DNA of 64,000 nucleotides, from contig JAVEZY010000011.1 in the NCBI GenBank assembly GCA_034002745.1, positions 1-64,000 of the forward strand, read 5' to 3'. The notes under the pieces were generated by a model. The model saw nothing but the letters and a program-made list of their open reading frames with translations. It did not search any database and had not been told where the DNA came from. A program made the translations under genes and the position numbers. Shown here in pieces: positions 47,048 to 56,675 of this stretch; the stretch's first letter is position 1; each line of letters begins with the position of its first letter. This DNA is from JAITWN01 sp034002745. GTDB taxonomy: Bacteria; Pseudomonadota; Gammaproteobacteria; SZUA-140.

Positions 47048-48418
47048 ATGGAACTTTCTTCACTCACCGCGGTGTCTCCGCTCGATGGCCGGTACGGCGA
47101 CAAACTCGTCGCCTTGCGCTCCCTGTTCAGCGAATACGGCCTGATCGAACGCCGGATGCGCGTCGAAATCGGCTGGCTGCGCGCGCTCGCAGCCAATCCC
47201 GCCATCACCGAGGTTCCGCCGCTCGGCCGCGACTCGGAGGCGCTGCTCGACGCCATCATCGCCGGCTTCGATGAGCAGGAAGCGGCACGCGTCAAGGAGA
47301 TCGAGCGCGGCACCAATCACGACGTCAAGGCGCTGGAGTATTACCTCAAGGAGAGGATCGCGGGCGATGCGGCGCTGACGCGCAGCGGCGAGTTCATACA
47401 CTTCGCCTGTACTTCCGAGGATATCAACAATCTGGCCTACGCCCTCATGCTGCGCGAGGCGCGCGAGCGGGTGCTGCTGCCGGCGGTCGATGGCCTGATC
47501 GCCGCGCTCGCGTCCCTTGCGCACGAGCACGCCGGGCGGGCGATGATGTCTCGCACCCACGGCCAGCCGGCGACACCCACGACGCTGGGCAAGGAAATGG
47601 CGAACGTCGCGGCGCGTCTGCGTCGCCAGCGAGACGCTTTCGCCGCCGTGGAACTGCTCGGCAAGATGAATGGCGCCACGGGCAACTACAATGCCCATCT
47701 CTCCGCCTATCCCGAGATCGACTGGCCGGCGCTGGCGCAGGAATTCGTCACCACGGAACTCGGGCTGACCTGGAACGCGCATACCACCCAGATCGAACCC
47801 CATGACTACATGGCGGAGTATTTCGATGCGCTGGCGCGCATCGATACCGTGCTGCTCGACTTCTGCCGCGATGTCTGGGGCTACATATCGCTGGGGTATT
47901 TCCGCCAGCGCGCGGTGGCCGGCGAGGTCGGCTCATCCACCATGCCGCACAAGGTCAATCCCATCGACTTCGAGAATGCCGAGGGCAATCTGGGGCTCGC
48001 CAATGCCGTGCTGCGCCACCTGTCGGAAAAGCTGCCGGTATCGCGCTGGCAGCGGGATCTGTCCGATTCCACAGTGCTGCGCAATATCGGCGTCGGCGCC
48101 GGCTATGCCGTGCTGGCGTTCGAATCCTGCCGCCGCGGGCTGGGCAAGCTGTCGGTCGACGATGCGCGCATCGATGCCGATCTCGCCGATGCCTGGGAAC
48201 TGCTCGCCGAGCCGGTGCAGACGGTGATGCGCCGCTATGGCATCGAGTCGCCTTACGAGAAGCTCAAGGAAATGACGCGGGGCCGGCGCATCGATCGCGA
48301 CACGCTGCACGCCTTCATCCGTACCCTGGAGATTCCGGAGGATGCCCGCGAACGTCTGCTCGCGCTGACGCCTGCGACGTACACGGGGCTCGCCGCCGGG
48401 CTCGCGCGGCAGATCTGA
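47048..48418 (+). CDS. purB: Adenylosuccinate lyase
   Basis: 456 residues from the ATG at 47048. It acts twice in purine synthesis: SAICAR to AICAR, and adenylosuccinate to AMP. Signatures of the fumarase/aspartase superfamily: THGQPATPTTLGKEMAN, GEVGSSTMPHKVNPIDFEN (signature loop) and FIHFACTSEDINNLAYALM with the catalytic histidine pair. A terminator follows (48571-48605). Confidence 0.97.
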   Translation: MELSSLTAVSPLDGRYGDKLVALRSLFSEYGLIERRMRVEIGWLRALAANPAITEVPPLGRDSEALLDAIIAGFDEQEAARVKEIERGTNHDVKALEYYLKERIAGDAALTRSGEFIHFACTSEDINNLAYALMLREARERVLLPAVDGLIAALASLAHEHAGRAMMSRTHGQPATPTTLGKEMANVAARLRRQRDAFAAVELLGKMNGATGNYNAHLSAYPEIDWPALAQEFVTTELGLTWNAHTTQIEPHDYMAEYFDALARIDTVLLDFCRDVWGYISLGYFRQRAVAGEVGSSTMPHKVNPIDFENAEGNLGLANAVLRHLSEKLPVSRWQRDLSDSTVLRNIGVGAGYAVLAFESCRRGLGKLSVDDARIDADLADAWELLAEPVQTVMRRYGIESPYEKLKEMTRGRRIDRDTLHAFIRTLEIPEDARERLLALTPATYTGLAAGLARQI

Positions 48419-48783
48419 CGGGGAGGGACGGCGGGAGCGACCCCGAAAGCCGATCTGTGATCGGGGTCACGGCGGCGCGTTCGGGGGAGCGGGATAATGC
48501 TACCCAAGCGTACGGCTGACGGTGCTCCCGCCTTCTTCTCCTCCAAGTCTGCCGCCAGTCCGCACGTGTCCCCGGCCGCGCCTCCCCTCGGTCGGGTTTT
48601 TTTTTGCCCGGCGGGTTGTATACTTGCAACCTTATCCGCTGCCCGGCAGGGGCAGCCGATTCCCTGACAGGCCGTTTGCCAGAAACTCCCCCGGGATGAG
48701 ACGCGCGCGCTCGAATGCCGCGAGTGCTCCTCGGGCCGTTTTCCAGCAGCCTGCCCAACACTCCAGCCATCCGGGGTTCGTCC
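48419..48783. other. Intergenic region between purB and serS
   Basis: 365 bases with no gene. It holds a strong rho-independent terminator (48571-48605), then a TATACT box (48619-48624) that could be the serS -10. The leader between it and serS is about 160 bases. Confidence 0.6.
48571..48605 (+). terminator. Rho-independent terminator after purB
   Basis: CCCGGCCG (48571-48578) pairs with CGGTCGGG (48589-48596), one G-U pair, followed by nine T (48597-48605). It is the best terminator in the window and ends the mnmA-hflD-purB transcript. Confidence 0.88.
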
Positions 48784-50055
48784 ATGCTAGATCCACAGCT
48801 CCTGCGCAATGAACTCGATAGCGTTGCGGCGCGCCTCGCCCGCCGTGGCATGCAGCTCGATAGCGGCCGCTTCACGGCGCTCGAGCAGCAGCGCAAAGCG
48901 GTGCAGGTGCGCGTGCAGGAGCTGCAGCACGAGCGCAACGCCCGCTCGCGCGATATCGGTCGAGCCAAGGCACAGGGCGAGGACGTCGACAGCCTCATGG
49001 CCGGCATCGCTCGGCTCGGCGACGAGCTGCGCGCGGCGGAGGCCGAACTGGCGCGGATCCAGGAGGAGCTTTCGGCCCTGCTGCTCGGTATGCCCAATCT
49101 GCCTGACGATTCGGTGCCGGATGGCCGCGACGAAAATGACAACGTGGAACTGCGCCGCTGGAGCGAGCCGCCACGCTTCGACTTCGAGCCGCGGGATCAC
49201 GTCGCGCTGGGCGAAGGCCTCGGCATGCTCGACTTCGGCGCCGCCGCCGCGGTGGCCGGCGCGCGCTTCGTCACGCTGAATGGTCCGCTGGCGCGGCTGC
49301 AGCGCGCGCTGATCCAGTTCATGCTCGACCTCCACACCGGCGAGCACGGCTATCGCGAGGTCTACGTGCCGTATGTGGTCAACGCGGAGGCGCTCACCGG
49401 CACCGGACAGTTGCCCAAGTTCGAGGAAGACCTGTTCGCCCTGCGCGATACGCCGTACTACCTGATTCCCACCGCCGAGGTTCCGGTCACCAACCTGGTG
49501 CGTGAAAGCATCATCGAAGCGGCCGCGCTGCCCCTGAAGTTCGTCGCCCATACACCCTGCTTCCGCAGTGAGGCGGGTTCGTATGGCAAGGACACGCGCG
49601 GCATGATCCGCCAGCACCAGTTCGAGAAGGTCGAACTGGTTCAGATCGTCGCGCCGGACGCGTCGACGGTTGCGCACGAGGAGCTTACCGCGCATGCGGA
49701 AGAAGTGCTGAAGCGTCTCGGACTGCCGTTCCGTACCATGGCCCTGTGCGCGGGCGACCTCGGCTTCTCCGCGCGCAGGACCTACGACATCGAGGTATGG
49801 TTGCCGGCGCAGCAGTGCTACCGGGAAATTTCGTCCTGCAGCAACTTCGGCGACTTCCAGGCGCGCCGCATGCAGGCGCGCTGGCGCCCGGGCGATGGCC
49901 GCAAGCCCGAGCCGGTCCACACGCTGAACGGCTCCGGGCTGGCTGTCGGACGCACGCTGCTCGCCATCATGGAGAACTTCCAGGACGAACGCGGCCGGAT
50001 CCACGTGCCCGCGGCGCTGCATCCGTACATGGGTGGTATCCAGGTCATCGGCTAG
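48784..50055 (+). CDS. serS: Seryl-tRNA synthetase
   Basis: 423 residues from the ATG at 48784. Class II synthetase that charges tRNA-Ser and tRNA-Sec. An N-terminal coiled coil (residues about 25-100, rich in Arg/Glu/Leu) reaches the long variable arm. Catalytic motifs follow: motif 2 in HTPCFRSEAGSYGKDTRGMI and motif 3 in NGSGLAVGRTLLAIMENFQ. The next gene, cysG, starts 9 bases later. A tRNA-Ser(UGA) gene is in the same window (59490-59577). Confidence 0.97.
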   Translation: MLDPQLLRNELDSVAARLARRGMQLDSGRFTALEQQRKAVQVRVQELQHERNARSRDIGRAKAQGEDVDSLMAGIARLGDELRAAEAELARIQEELSALLLGMPNLPDDSVPDGRDENDNVELRRWSEPPRFDFEPRDHVALGEGLGMLDFGAAAAVAGARFVTLNGPLARLQRALIQFMLDLHTGEHGYREVYVPYVVNAEALTGTGQLPKFEEDLFALRDTPYYLIPTAEVPVTNLVRESIIEAAALPLKFVAHTPCFRSEAGSYGKDTRGMIRQHQFEKVELVQIVAPDASTVAHEELTAHAEEVLKRLGLPFRTMALCAGDLGFSARRTYDIEVWLPAQQCYREISSCSNFGDFQARRMQARWRPGDGRKPEPVHTLNGSGLAVGRTLLAIMENFQDERGRIHVPAALHPYMGGIQVIG

Positions 50056-50064
50056 AATAGCGGC

Positions 50065-51468
50065 GTGGACCATCTCCCGATCTTTTTCCATGTGCGCGGG
50101 CGCGACTGTCTCCTCGTCGGGGGGGGAGAGATCGCGGCGCGCAAGGCCGAGCTGCTGCTGCGTGCGGGAAGCCGGCTGATGGTGGTCGCTCCGGAGTTGG
50201 GGGCGACGCTTTCCCGGCTGGCTGCCGCGGGCTCGTTGCGTCATCGCGCCGCGAGCTTCAGTGATGCCGACATCGCGGGTCATGCCCTCGTCATCGCCGC
50301 CACTGACGATCCGGCCGTCAATGCCGCCGTGGCCGCTGCCGCCAGGGCTCGCGGCATTCCGGTCAATGTCGTCGATGATCCCGCCCATTGCGATTTCATT
50401 CTGCCCTCGGTGCTCGACCGTTCGCCGCTGCTGGTTGCGGTATCGACCGGCGGCGCCGCTCCGATGCTGGCACGCGCGCTGCGCGCCCGCCTCGAGACCT
50501 TGATACCTCCCGGCTACGGACGCTTGGCCGCGCTGCTTGAGCGCTTTCGCGGACGTTTGAAGGAGCGCCTGCCGATCGCTTCGCGTCGCCGGTTCGTCGA
50601 GGAATTGCTCGATGGTCCGGTGCCGGAACTGGTTCTTGCCGGAAGGGAGGCCGAGGCGGCCGACATGCTGGCGCAGGCGATCGAAGGCGCCGATCCCCGG
50701 GCGCCGCGGGGCGAGGTCAGCCTGATCGGCGCCGGCCCCGGGGATCCGGATCTGCTCACCTTCCGCGCGCTGCGCCTGATGCAGCGCGCCGACGTGGTGC
50801 TCTACGATCGCCTGGTCGCCGACGGCATCCTCGATCTGGTGCGCCGCGATGCCGAGCGCATCTATGTGGGCAAGCGGCGCGATTATCATGCGCTGCGTCA
50901 GGAGGAGATCAACCAGCTGCTCGTGTCCCATGCCCGCGCCGGCCGGCATGTGGTGCGCCTGAAGGGCGGCGATCCCTTCGTCTTCGGTCGCGGCGGAGAG
51001 GAGATCGCGACCCTCGCCGCCGAGGGGGTTCCGTTCCAGGTGGTGCCGGGCATCACCGCCGCCAACGGCTGCGCCGCCTACGCGGGCATTCCGCTCACGC
51101 ATCGTGACCATGCCCATTCGGTGCTTTTCGTTACCGGTCACCGGCGCGATGGCGGCATCGATCTCGACTGGGATGCCCTGGCTCGTCCGGCGCAGACAGT
51201 GGTGATCTACATGGGGCTGGGCGCGATCGACGTCATCTGCCGCGAGTTGCAGCGTCACGGCGTATCGGCGCAGATGCCGGCGGCGCTGATCGAGCGCGGC
51301 ACCACCCATGCGCAACGCGTGCTCACCGGCACGCTGCAGACCCTGCCGGGACTGGTGGCAGGGCAGGAGATTCATGCCCCGACGCTGTTGATCGTCGGCG
51401 AGGTGGTCAGCCTGCGCGAGCGGCTGGCCTGGTTCCATCCGGAGCGTTCGGAGCAGGAGCGGAATTGA
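50065..51468 (+). CDS. cysG: Siroheme synthase CysG (trifunctional)
   Basis: 467 residues from a GTG start; the family normally has about 460. The N-terminal half is the precorrin-2 dehydrogenase/ferrochelatase (FFHVRGRDCLLVGGGEIAAR, VVDDPAHCDFILPSVL). The C-terminal half is the SAM-dependent uroporphyrinogen-III methyltransferase (LIGAGPGDPDLLTFRALRLM, RLKGGDPFVFGRGGEE, PGITAANGCAAYAGIPLTHR). It makes sirohaem for sulphite or nitrite reductase. Two bases of spacing and the same strand suggest co-transcription with serS. Confidence 0.97.
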   Translation: MDHLPIFFHVRGRDCLLVGGGEIAARKAELLLRAGSRLMVVAPELGATLSRLAAAGSLRHRAASFSDADIAGHALVIAATDDPAVNAAVAAAARARGIPVNVVDDPAHCDFILPSVLDRSPLLVAVSTGGAAPMLARALRARLETLIPPGYGRLAALLERFRGRLKERLPIASRRRFVEELLDGPVPELVLAGREAEAADMLAQAIEGADPRAPRGEVSLIGAGPGDPDLLTFRALRLMQRADVVLYDRLVADGILDLVRRDAERIYVGKRRDYHALRQEEINQLLVSHARAGRHVVRLKGGDPFVFGRGGEEIATLAAEGVPFQVVPGITAANGCAAYAGIPLTHRDHAHSVLFVTGHRRDGGIDLDWDALARPAQTVVIYMGLGAIDVICRELQRHGVSAQMPAALIERGTTHAQRVLTGTLQTLPGLVAGQEIHAPTLLIVGEVVSLRERLAWFHPERSEQERN

Positions 51469-51541
51469 TCCGGCACAGTTTCACCACCGGTCCGGTTCCG
51501 CGCCAGTTGCGGCGCGCTCCATTCCCCTTCTTCGGGTACCC

Positions 51542-53347
51542 ATGTTCGCCACCGCAATCGTAGAGTCGCTGCGCCGGTATTCCGCGTCGCAGTTGCGCAG
51601 TGATGTGTCCGCGGGCATCACCGTGGGCGTGGTCGCCATTCCACTGTCGATGGCGCTCGCCATCGCCAGCGGGGTGCCGCCCCAGCACGGCCTCTATACG
51701 GCGATCATCGCCGGCGCGATCGTCGCGCTGTGCGGCGGTTCGCGCGTCAACATTTCGGGGCCCACGGCGGCTTTCGTCGTGGTCCTGCTGCCGGTGGTCC
51801 ATCAGTTCGGACTGGGAGGACTGGTGCTCGCCGGGCTGATGTCCGGGCTGATTCTCATCGCACTCGGTGTCGCGCGCATGGGGCGCCTCATCGAGTTCGT
51901 ACCCTATCCGGTGACGGTCGGATTCACCGCCGGCATCGCCGTGGTCATCGCCGTGCTGCAGATCAAGGACTTTGCCGGTCTGACCATTGCCGAGCCGGGC
52001 GACAACTTCGTCGCGCGGGTATGGGCCATCGGCGCCGCGCTGCCCACGCTGCGCTGGCAGGATACCCTCGTCGGCGTGATGACGCTGACGCTGCTCATCG
52101 CCTGGCCGCGGTTGCAGGAGCGGATGCCGGTACGGGTGCCGGGACCGCTCGCGGTGCTGGCCCTGGTCACCCTGGTCGCCTGGCTGGCGACGCTCATCAT
52201 GCCCGGCTTCAGCCTCGCCACCATCGGCAGCACCTTCTCCTACAGCCTGGATGGCATTCTGCACGACGGGATCCCGGCGCTGCCGCCCATGTTGATAGCG
52301 CCCTGGGAGCTGCCCGGACCGGATGGTGCGCCGATCGGCCTGTCCTTCGGCCTGATCCACGATCTGCTCGGTCCGGCGATTACCATCGCGGCGCTGGCGG
52401 CGATCGAATCACTGCTCTGCGCGGTGATCGCCGATGGCATGGCGGGGACGCGGCACAATCCCAATGCGGAGCTGATCGGTCTCGGCATCGGCAATGTGGT
52501 GGTGCCGTTCTTCGCCGGCATCCCGGCGACCGCCGCCATCTCGCGTACCGCGACCAGCATTCGCGCCGGCGCACGAAGCCCCATCGCCGCCATCGTGCAC
52601 GCCGGCGTGGTGTTGCTCGCGGTGCTGGCGATCGCGAGCCTGCTGAACCAGGTGCCGATGGCGGCGCTGGCGGCGCTGCTGCTCACCGTCGCCTGGAACA
52701 TGAGCGAGATGCGGCATGTGTTGCGCATCGTGCGCACCGCGCCCGGCAGCGATATCGCCGTGCTGATGTGCTGCTTCAGCCTGACCGTGCTGTTCGACAT
52801 GACCGTGGCGGTCGCGGTCGGCATCGGTCTTGCCGCCATGCTGTTCATTCGCCAGGTGATCGAGCAGACGGGCGTCCGCGCCCTGACCAGCGGTGGTCGG
52901 ACCAGGCGTCGTCGGCAACGCGAGCAGTTGCCGGAAGGGGTGGTGGTCTATGACATCGATGGGGCGCTGTTCTTCGGCGCGGCGCACAGGGCGCTGCGTG
53001 CGCTCGAGGTGCTGCCCCCGAACGCCCGGGTCGTGGTGCTGGACATGGATGATGTCTCCATGCTCGACATGACGGCCATGATGCTGCTGCAGGAACTGCT
53101 CTCGCATCTCGGCTCGCGCGGGGCCGTGGTGATCATCGCCGGACTTCACCCGAGACTGATCCTGCAGCTGCGCCGCAGCGGCATCCGCCGGCGCCGGGGC
53201 GCGGTGGAATTCCGCAGCGATCTGTCCCGCGGTCTGGCTCGCGCGGCGGCGATGGTTGCGGGATCGCCGGAACCATCGGAGGAGGCGCCAGGGACAGAAG
53301 AAAGAGAAGGGATGAAAGAGGAAGGCGGGGACTTGACGGATCGTTGA
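51542..53347 (+). CDS. SulP-family anion transporter with STAS domain (DauA-like)
   Basis: 601 residues. An N-terminal membrane domain of about 12 helices has the SulP hallmarks GITVGVVAIPLSMALAIASG, HGLYTAIIAGAIVALCGG, and SGPTAAFVVVLLPV. A C-terminal cytoplasmic STAS domain (about 460-570) follows, with VVVLDMDDVSMLDMTAMMLL. The best-known E. coli relative, DauA/YchM, moves C4-dicarboxylates; sulphate or bicarbonate is also possible. The last 24 or so residues (EEAPGTEEREGMKEEGG...) are coded by a REP-like purine-rich element, so the gene seems to have lost its original stop. Confidence 0.9.
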   Translation: MFATAIVESLRRYSASQLRSDVSAGITVGVVAIPLSMALAIASGVPPQHGLYTAIIAGAIVALCGGSRVNISGPTAAFVVVLLPVVHQFGLGGLVLAGLMSGLILIALGVARMGRLIEFVPYPVTVGFTAGIAVVIAVLQIKDFAGLTIAEPGDNFVARVWAIGAALPTLRWQDTLVGVMTLTLLIAWPRLQERMPVRVPGPLAVLALVTLVAWLATLIMPGFSLATIGSTFSYSLDGILHDGIPALPPMLIAPWELPGPDGAPIGLSFGLIHDLLGPAITIAALAAIESLLCAVIADGMAGTRHNPNAELIGLGIGNVVVPFFAGIPATAAISRTATSIRAGARSPIAAIVHAGVVLLAVLAIASLLNQVPMAALAALLLTVAWNMSEMRHVLRIVRTAPGSDIAVLMCCFSLTVLFDMTVAVAVGIGLAAMLFIRQVIEQTGVRALTSGGRTRRRRQREQLPEGVVVYDIDGALFFGAAHRALRALEVLPPNARVVVLDMDDVSMLDMTAMMLLQELLSHLGSRGAVVIIAGLHPRLILQLRRSGIRRRRGAVEFRSDLSRGLARAAAMVAGSPEPSEEAPGTEEREGMKEEGGDLTDR

Positions 53348-53370
53348 CAAGTCTCCCGGCGCCCTTCCTC
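53284..53370. repeat. REP-like element overlapping the end of the SulP gene
   Basis: A purine-rich left arm (GAAAGAGAAGGGATGAAAGA, GGAAGG) pairs imperfectly with GCGCCCTTCC on the right. Between them GGGACTTG (53328-53335) and CAAGTCTCCC form a second hairpin with a one-base bulge. The SulP stop codon lies in the loop. Confidence 0.55.
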
Positions 53371-53543
53371 CGCGATGGCTCGCCCCGCTGCCGCTTGCGC
53401 TCATGCGCCAGGTCCCGCTCGCCGCTGCGCCCACCCTTCGGGCTCCGGGGGGGCTGCGCTGACCTCGCTGCGTAAAGGCATCGGGGGATTTTTTTCAGCA
53501 GCCGGTCAACCCTTTTTCCGTCAGCTTTCCTCTGGCCCGGACA

Positions 53544-56500
53544 TCAGGATGGATCGTGCGGGGAGGCAGGGGGTGGCGGCTGTCGCTCCAGTTCCGCCTC
53601 CAACTGGCGCGACACCCGTTGCGGCGAACCGGTGCGCCGGGCGATCAGCGCATAGGCGACTGGCACCATGTACAGGGTGAAGAAGGTCGCGGCCAGCGTG
53701 CCACAGATGATCACCACGCCGACCACCAGGCGTGTTTCGGCGCCGGCGCCGGAGGACAGGATCAGCGGCAGCGCGCCGGCCGCCGTGGTCAGGCCGGTCA
53801 TGACGATGGGTCTGAGCCGCAGTTCCGCCGCCTCGAGCAGCGCCTCGCGGAAGGGGCGACCCGCATCACGGAGCTGATTGGTGAATTCGACGATCAGGAT
53901 GCCGTTCTTGGCCGAGAGCCCCACCAGCATGATCAGCGCGATCTGGCTGAAGATGTTCAGCGTCAGCCCGAAGGCATACAGACCCGCCAGCGCGCCGGCC
54001 ATGGCGAAGGGCACGGTCAGAATGATCACCAGCGGATGAATCCAGCTTTCGAACAGCGCCGCCAGCACCAGAAACACGACGACGAATCCGAGCAGGAAGA
54101 CGAACAGCATGGATTCGCTGCTGCTGCGGAAATCGCGCGACTGGCCCTTGTACGAGATGACGACGGATTCTGGCAGGTGCTCGCGGGCGAGCGCGTCGAG
54201 GTAGTCGAGCGCATCACCGAGGGACAGTCCCGACGCCAGGTTGGCATCGATGGTGATGGCACGCACGCGATCGAAGCGATTCAGCCGCTGCGCGTCGGCG
54301 AACTCATCGAGCTGCACCAGGCTTGCCAGCGGCACCAGGGCGCCGCTCTGGCGTGAGCGCACGTAGATGTTCTCCAGGTCGGTGCGGGTGCGCTGCAGCT
54401 CGCGTTCGCCCTCGAGAATGACATCGTATTCCTCACCCTGATCGATATAGGTGGTGACGCGACGCGAAGCCAGCATGGTTTCCAGGGTGCGCCCGATGCT
54501 GTCCACCGTTACACCGAGATCCGCCGCGCGATCGTAGTCGATGGTGATGCCGATCTGAGGCTTGGTCTCGTTGTAATCCCAGCCGATGGCCTGCAGGCCA
54601 GGATTGTTCTCGGCGATGCGGTCGAGAAGGATGTCGCGCCATTCGGCCAGTTGTTCGTAGCTGCCCCCGCCGAGCACGAACTGTACAGGCTTGCGGGTGC
54701 GGGGCTGAAATCCCTGACGCATGATCACCGACACCCGAACGCCGGGCAGCTGGGCGAGCTCGCGGTCGATCTCGTCCATGATCTGCCTGGCGGGCCGGCG
54801 CTTGTCCCACTCGTCCAACACCACGGTGGCGTTGCCGACGTTGAAGATCTCTGCGTTGCCGAACGCCGCGGGCGCGCGCACCAGCAGCTGCGTCGCCTCG
54901 CCGGATTCCACATAGGGCAGGAGCCGGCGCTCGATCTCGTCCATGTGGGTGCGCAGGTATTCGTACGACGACCCCTCCGGCGCCTCGACGCGCACGAAGA
55001 AGGCACCGCGATCCTCGCTGGGCAGATATTCCTGCGGGATTTCACGCAGGAGCCAGAGCGCGCTCGCGATCACCAGTCCCAGGACGATGAGCGGAAGCCA
55101 GGCATGGCGCAGCGAGCCAAGCAGCGTGTAACGGTAGCCGCGGCGCGCAAACGCGAACAGCACATCGACCCAGTGCGCCGGACCGCTGCGCTCGGGTGGC
55201 TGCAGGATGCGCGACGCGATCATCGGTGACAGGCTCAGCGCCACTACCGCCGACACGGCGACCGCTGCGGCAAGCGTGATCGCGAATTCCTGGAACAGCC
55301 TGCCGACGTCGCCCTGCAGGAAACCGATGGGCACGAAGACGGCAATCAGCACCACGGTCGTGGCGATGACCGCGAAGCCAACCTGGCGGGTGCCGCGAAA
55401 TGCCGCCACCAGGCGTGTCTCGCGGTACTGCTCCATACGGCGGTGGATGTTTTCCAGCACGACGATGGCGTCATCCACCACCAGACCGATCGCCAGGATG
55501 AGGGCGAGAAGGGTGAGGATGTTGACCGAAAAGCCGAGCGCGTAGAGTACCGTGAAGGTGGCGATCAGCGACACCGGTACGGTCACCGCCGGCACCAGCG
55601 TAGCGCGGGCGCTGCCGAGGAACAGGTAGATCACCAGGATGACCATGGCGATGGCCACGGCCATCGTCCAGTACACCTCGTGGACGGCGCCTTCGATGAA
55701 TACCGAGGAATCGTAGCTCGAGGTGATCGACATGCCTTCGGGCAGCGTGGCGTTGATCCGCTCCGCTTCCGCGCGCACTGCGCGCGCCACCTCCAGCGTG
55801 TTGGCGGTCGATTGCTTCACGATGCCGATGCCGATCCGTGGCAGACCATTGCCGCGGAATGAGATGCGATCCTCGGCGGTGCCGCGCTCGACGCGCGCCA
55901 CGTCGCCGATGCGCACCAGATAGCCGTCCGCGCCGCGACCGATGACGATGCGCGCGAAATCCTCCGCTGTCTGGAAGCTGCGCTGCAGGCGGAGGGTGAA
56001 CTGGCGGCTGCTCGAGTCGATGCTGCCGGCTGGCAGCTCGACGTTCTCGGCGCGCAGGGCGTCCTCGACTTCGGTGATGGTGAGTCCGCGCGCCGCCAGC
56101 GCGTGCCGGTCCAGCCAGACGCGCATGGCATAGATCTGTTCGCCGCCGATGCGCGCCCGGGCGACGCCGCGCTGTGTCGAGAAACGATCGACGAGGTAGC
56201 GCCGGGCATAATCGGACAGCTCCGGTACGGTCATCCGGTCGCTCGACAGACTGAGCCACATGATGACGTCCTCGTTGCTGTCGACCTTGCGGATCTCGGG
56301 CGCGTCGGCCTCGTCGGGAAGATCGCCGAGGATGCCCGATACGCGGTCGCGCACATCATTGGCGGCGGCGTCGATGTCGCGATCGACCTCGAACTCGATG
56401 GTCACCACCGAGCGCCCGTCCTCGCTCACCGACTCGACGAAGCGCATGCCCTCGATGCCGGCGATGCGATCCTCGATGAGTTGCGTGATGGTGTTCTCGA

Positions 56501-56675
56501 CCACCACGGCCGCGGCGCCCGGATAACTGACATCGATCGAGACCACCGGAGAATCGACGTCCGGATATTCGCGCAGCGCCAGCCGGTCGAACGCCATCAG
56601 GCCGAAGACGATCAGAAGCAGCGACAGTACGGTGGCGAACACCGGCCGCCGGATGGAGACATCCGACAGGATCAC
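53544..56675 (-). CDS. RND efflux pump inner-membrane subunit (HAE1-type)
   Basis: 1043 residues with the AcrB-like double set of six helices. Both periplasmic domains carry the proton-relay Asp pair in helix 4 (LVLALILAIGLVVDDAIVVL shows DD). Family segments: RPVFATVLSLLLIVFGLMAF near the start, and IMLVGLSAKNGILIVEFTN. It pumps organic compounds (or other hydrophobics) out with an adaptor and an outer-membrane channel. The C-terminus ends RQPPPPASPHDPS. The adaptor overlaps it by 4 bases; no outer-membrane channel or regulator gene is next to it. Confidence 0.95.
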   Translation of the reverse strand: MILSDVSIRRPVFATVLSLLLIVFGLMAFDRLALREYPDVDSPVVSIDVSYPGAAAVVVENTITQLIEDRIAGIEGMRFVESVSEDGRSVVTIEFEVDRDIDAAANDVRDRVSGILGDLPDEADAPEIRKVDSNEDVIMWLSLSSDRMTVPELSDYARRYLVDRFSTQRGVARARIGGEQIYAMRVWLDRHALAARGLTITEVEDALRAENVELPAGSIDSSSRQFTLRLQRSFQTAEDFARIVIGRGADGYLVRIGDVARVERGTAEDRISFRGNGLPRIGIGIVKQSTANTLEVARAVRAEAERINATLPEGMSITSSYDSSVFIEGAVHEVYWTMAVAIAMVILVIYLFLGSARATLVPAVTVPVSLIATFTVLYALGFSVNILTLLALILAIGLVVDDAIVVLENIHRRMEQYRETRLVAAFRGTRQVGFAVIATTVVLIAVFVPIGFLQGDVGRLFQEFAITLAAAVAVSAVVALSLSPMIASRILQPPERSGPAHWVDVLFAFARRGYRYTLLGSLRHAWLPLIVLGLVIASALWLLREIPQEYLPSEDRGAFFVRVEAPEGSSYEYLRTHMDEIERRLLPYVESGEATQLLVRAPAAFGNAEIFNVGNATVVLDEWDKRRPARQIMDEIDRELAQLPGVRVSVIMRQGFQPRTRKPVQFVLGGGSYEQLAEWRDILLDRIAENNPGLQAIGWDYNETKPQIGITIDYDRAADLGVTVDSIGRTLETMLASRRVTTYIDQGEEYDVILEGERELQRTRTDLENIYVRSRQSGALVPLASLVQLDEFADAQRLNRFDRVRAITIDANLASGLSLGDALDYLDALAREHLPESVVISYKGQSRDFRSSSESMLFVFLLGFVVVFLVLAALFESWIHPLVIILTVPFAMAGALAGLYAFGLTLNIFSQIALIMLVGLSAKNGILIVEFTNQLRDAGRPFREALLEAAELRLRPIVMTGLTTAAGALPLILSSGAGAETRLVVGVVIICGTLAATFFTLYMVPVAYALIARRTGSPQRVSRQLEAELERQPPPPASPHDPS

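Noticed and set aside
48787..51438. 883-codon minus-strand frame opposite serS and cysG
   Set aside because: Runs across two well-supported genes and their boundary; composition typical of antisense frames in high-GC genomes.
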